Positions 62,511 to 64,000 of a DNA stretch of 64,000 bases are shown here, one piece after another (the stretch's first letter is position 1; each line of letters opens with the position of its first letter). This stretch comes from NORP233 sp050186825 (GTDB lineage Bacteria; Planctomycetota; J058). Under the pieces are notes generated by a model. It saw only the letters and a program-made list of their open reading frames with translations, did no database searches and was not told the origin of the DNA. A program made the position numbers and the translations under genes. Where the stretch lies: positions 1-64,000 of the forward strand of contig JBFWYD010000031.1 of NCBI GenBank assembly GCA_050186825.1, written 5' to 3'.

Positions 62511-63514
62511 GGCGGGCCCTGGCCGCGGCGCTGGCCCTGGCCTGCCTGAGCGGCTGCGGCAGCCTCTCGGAGGCGACCGTCGACAACACCCAGCTCGCCG
62601 GCGAGGTCCCGACCGGCCTGGGCCGCTACCTCGAGGTGCGCGTGGACGCGCCCGGCGAGGCGCTGCAGCGCGAGCTGCGCGAGGCGGTCCGGCGCGAGTT
62701 CGTGCGCGGTGGCCTGTTCGAGCGCGTGCGCGACCTCGAGCCCGGCGCCGCGCGCTCGCCGCAGGTCAGCGAGCTGCGCGTGGCGGTCGAGGCGCGCCAT
62801 CACGAGCAGCTCTTCGACCTCTTCGAGTGGACCGACGCCTACGTGGAGCGCTACGAGCTGACGATCGAGCTCCGCGACGAGCGCGACAAGCAGGTGCTGC
62901 GCGGGCACATCACGGGGCTCGGCGTGGACGCGGTCTCTGAACCCGTGTTCGTGGACGATGCCAAGCGCGAGGACGTGCGCCTCTCGGCCCTGCACGACGC
63001 GGCGATGAAGATGTCGCGCGCCCTGCGCCAGGCCGCCAACGCGCGGGCGGCCAAGGCCTACGAGAGCCTGCCCCAGGTCGAGCTGGCCCGCCCGGTCGGC
63101 CTGGCCCTGCTCGGCTGCGACGACGACCAGAGCCTGCGCCAGCTCCAGTCGCCCGTGCTGCTCCACCACCTGCGGCGCGCCTTCCCCAGGCTCGGCAAGA
63201 GCTACCTGCTCGTCGCCCAGACCGACCTCGACGCGGCCCTCGAGGAGCCGGTCGCCTCCTTCCTCGACCTCCCCGCCCACCGCCTCCAGCCGATCGCGGC
63301 GCGCCTCCCGCAGGCCTCGCTGTTCCTGGTCGGCAAGGTCGAGGCGCAGGCGGGGGAGGTGCGCTGCACCGCGCGCGTCCTGGATCGCAAGGGCGCGGTG
63401 GTCGTGACCCACGAGGCCAGCGCGTCCGGCCTGGGCGCCCTCCCCGTGCTCGCGGCCAAGCTCGCCCGCGGGATCGCCCAGAAGCTCCAGGCCCTGGAGC
63501 GGCAGGGCTCCTAG
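62507..63514 (+). CDS. hypothetical lipoprotein
   Basis: 335 aa. A lipoprotein signal with lipobox LSGC (Cys about 17) anchors it to a membrane. The mature part contains repeated alpha/beta segments (LGRYLEVRVDAPGEALQREL, YVERYELTIELRDERDKQVL, SLFLVGKVEAQAGEVRCTAR) resembling outer-membrane assembly or LptE/TolB-like accessory lipoproteins, but no family is secure. Coupled to the FHA gene, so a role downstream of phospho-signalling at the envelope is possible (inference). Confidence 0.75.
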   Translation: MRRALAAALALACLSGCGSLSEATVDNTQLAGEVPTGLGRYLEVRVDAPGEALQRELREAVRREFVRGGLFERVRDLEPGAARSPQVSELRVAVEARHHEQLFDLFEWTDAYVERYELTIELRDERDKQVLRGHITGLGVDAVSEPVFVDDAKREDVRLSALHDAAMKMSRALRQAANARAAKAYESLPQVELARPVGLALLGCDDDQSLRQLQSPVLLHHLRRAFPRLGKSYLLVAQTDLDAALEEPVASFLDLPAHRLQPIAARLPQASLFLVGKVEAQAGEVRCTARVLDRKGAVVVTHEASASGLGALPVLAAKLARGIAQKLQALERQGS

Positions 63515-63817
63515 TTCCCGGGGTCCCGCAGACCGCCAGGCCGCTCCTCATGGAGCCAGGTGATCCTGTGGGCCTGACGCGGTGCGCCGTAAGGGCCCGC
63601 AGCCCCTGATCTTCTGGCTTCCGTCCGCCTCTGGACGACGAGGTCGGGTTCAGGCTCACCGAGAAACTGGGGTTCGTGCCAGAAGCGGTTCAAGGGTCCA
63701 TCTTCGGACGCCGTTCAGCCTCCATACACCAAAGGAGTTGATCTTTTCTTTCAGCGATCTGGCGCCGGGCACGTGCGTCGCTCAGGAGGTCCGCGGGAGC
63801 TCCAGGAGAAGGTCGCC
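63515..63817. other. intergenic leader region
   Basis: 303 bases, GC lower towards 63700-63770 (TTGATCTTTTCTTTCAGC). It contains the structured segment at 63533-63582 and the AGGAGA ribosome site (63804-63809) of the LysM gene. I compared it with the main conserved blocks of c-di-AMP, c-di-GMP and tRNA-like RNAs from memory and saw no match. No gene seen. Confidence 0.45.
63533..63582 (+). ncRNA. candidate three-way-junction RNA element
   Basis: CCGCCAGGCC (63533-63542) pairs with GGCCTG-AC-GCGG (63571-63582), ten pairs with a two-base bulge. Inside are hairpins GCTCC-TCAT-GGAGC (63543-63556) and CAGG-TGAT-CCTG (63557-63568), set back to back with almost no unpaired joint. It begins 18 bases after the lipoprotein stop. 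It could be a 3'-end structure or part of the LysM leader. Confidence 0.35.
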
Positions 63818-64000
63818 ATGCACCGGACCGCTATCACGTTCTTTCGACGAGGGGTCGCCGCGTTGGCGCTGGTCAGCGCCCTGGCGATTCCCTCCCTCGC
63901 GCAGGACTACGTGGTCAAGAGCGGCGACACGCTGAGCGCCATCGCCGCGCGCTTCAACACGACCGTGGACACGATCCGCCAGTTGAACGGGCTGAGCGGG
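63818..64000 (+). CDS. exported LysM-domain protein, cut by the window end
   Basis: The first 61 codons from ATG 63818, with an AGGAGA site nine bases upstream. Signal peptide about 1-25 (TFFRRGVAALALVSALAIPS, cleavage near LAQ), then the start of a LysM repeat: DYVVKSGDTLSAIAARFNTT followed by DTIRQLNGL. LysM binds peptidoglycan glycans. The product is probably a cell-wall hydrolase or wall-anchored protein. The frame is open at 64000, so the catalytic part, if any, is outside. Confidence 0.88.
   Translation, partial: MHRTAITFFRRGVAALALVSALAIPSLAQDYVVKSGDTLSAIAARFNTTVDTIRQLNGLSG

Noticed and set aside
63515..63817. c-di-AMP riboswitch or tRNA in the LysM leader (GGTTCAAGG resembles a T-loop)
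   Set aside because: No cloverleaf could be completed, and the conserved blocks of the riboswitch were not found.

Overview
This 64 kb window is very GC-rich DNA (about 70% or more by eye) with long GTG/TTG-started genes packed head to tail. The family mix points to a Planctomycetota- or Myxococcota-like bacterium: four Hanks-type Ser/Thr kinases (one broken), a kinase fused to a formylglycine-generating-enzyme (FGE)-like domain, two FHA proteins, an FG-GAP/UnbV protein, a fused Gld-type ABC permease, a secreted subtilase and many secreted or lipoprotein-like products. I lean to Planctomycetota. No rRNA, tRNA or single-copy marker is present to settle it. No CRISPR array, insertion sequence or phage was seen.

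Layout. 1-5.1 kb: a terminator, a tiny ORF, an ankyrin/DUF1963 protein, a ribbon-helix-helix-like small protein, a small membrane protein, a frameshifted dual-specificity-type phosphatase coupled to a PPP phosphatase, and a damaged small reverse-strand gene. 5.2-9.2 kb (minus strand): a four-gene operon encoding two coiled-coil proteins, an actin closely resembling magnetosome MamK, and a serine recombinase with an altered active-site motif, closed by a terminator. No magnetosome biogenesis gene is nearby, so this looks like a non-magnetosome MamK-type cytoskeletal module. It is my best candidate for an undescribed system. 9.6-15.2 kb: ABC ATPase, GldF-GldG fusion and DUF4340 protein. 15.3-27.8 kb: esterase, DUF3754 protein, Ser/Thr kinase, sensor kinase, OmpR-type regulator and a large TPR protein. 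27.8-31.3 kb (minus): an orphan gene in lower-GC DNA, a GT-C-like membrane protein and a DUF58 protein. 31.4-36.5 kb: kinase remnant, hypothetical, CutA, secreted M24 peptidase, hypothetical, and a kinase with a zinc-ribbon and membrane region. 36.7-41.6 kb (minus): a 1640-aa subtilase-CARDB-PHP fusion. 42.1-46.2 kb (minus): SRPBCC, sensor kinase, GT87 and short-chain dehydrogenase. 46.5-53 kb: peptidoglycan-binding protein, beta-helix protein and a secreted SelO-like pseudokinase. 53-54.2 kb: repeats only. 54.2-64 kb: FG-GAP/UnbV protein, FGE-kinase, DUF971, enoyl-CoA hydratase, two FHA proteins, a DUF218/YdcF-like protein, a lipoprotein and the start of a LysM protein.

How things may fit together. 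The FGE-kinase has ten TxxD motifs in the linker before its kinase domain. TxxD is a classical FHA recognition pattern, and two FHA proteins are encoded within 4 kb, so a kinase-FHA circuit is a reasonable inference. Expression shows a clear rule: seven genes start with GTG exactly six bases after a TANNNT hexamer and have no Shine-Dalgarno sequence, which suggests leaderless transcripts.

The genome carries several families of short palindromic repeats at the 3' ends of genes: a 78-bp two-hairpin element with compensatory changes, 56-nt inverted arms around Ser-Asp hexamer arrays, a CGTGCT-rich palindrome of about 115 bp, and an AACGCAAAGGCGC family. In two unrelated genes (ABC ATPase and DUF3754) the same repeat block is fused in the same reading frame to the C-terminus and ends in the overlap with the next gene's start codon.
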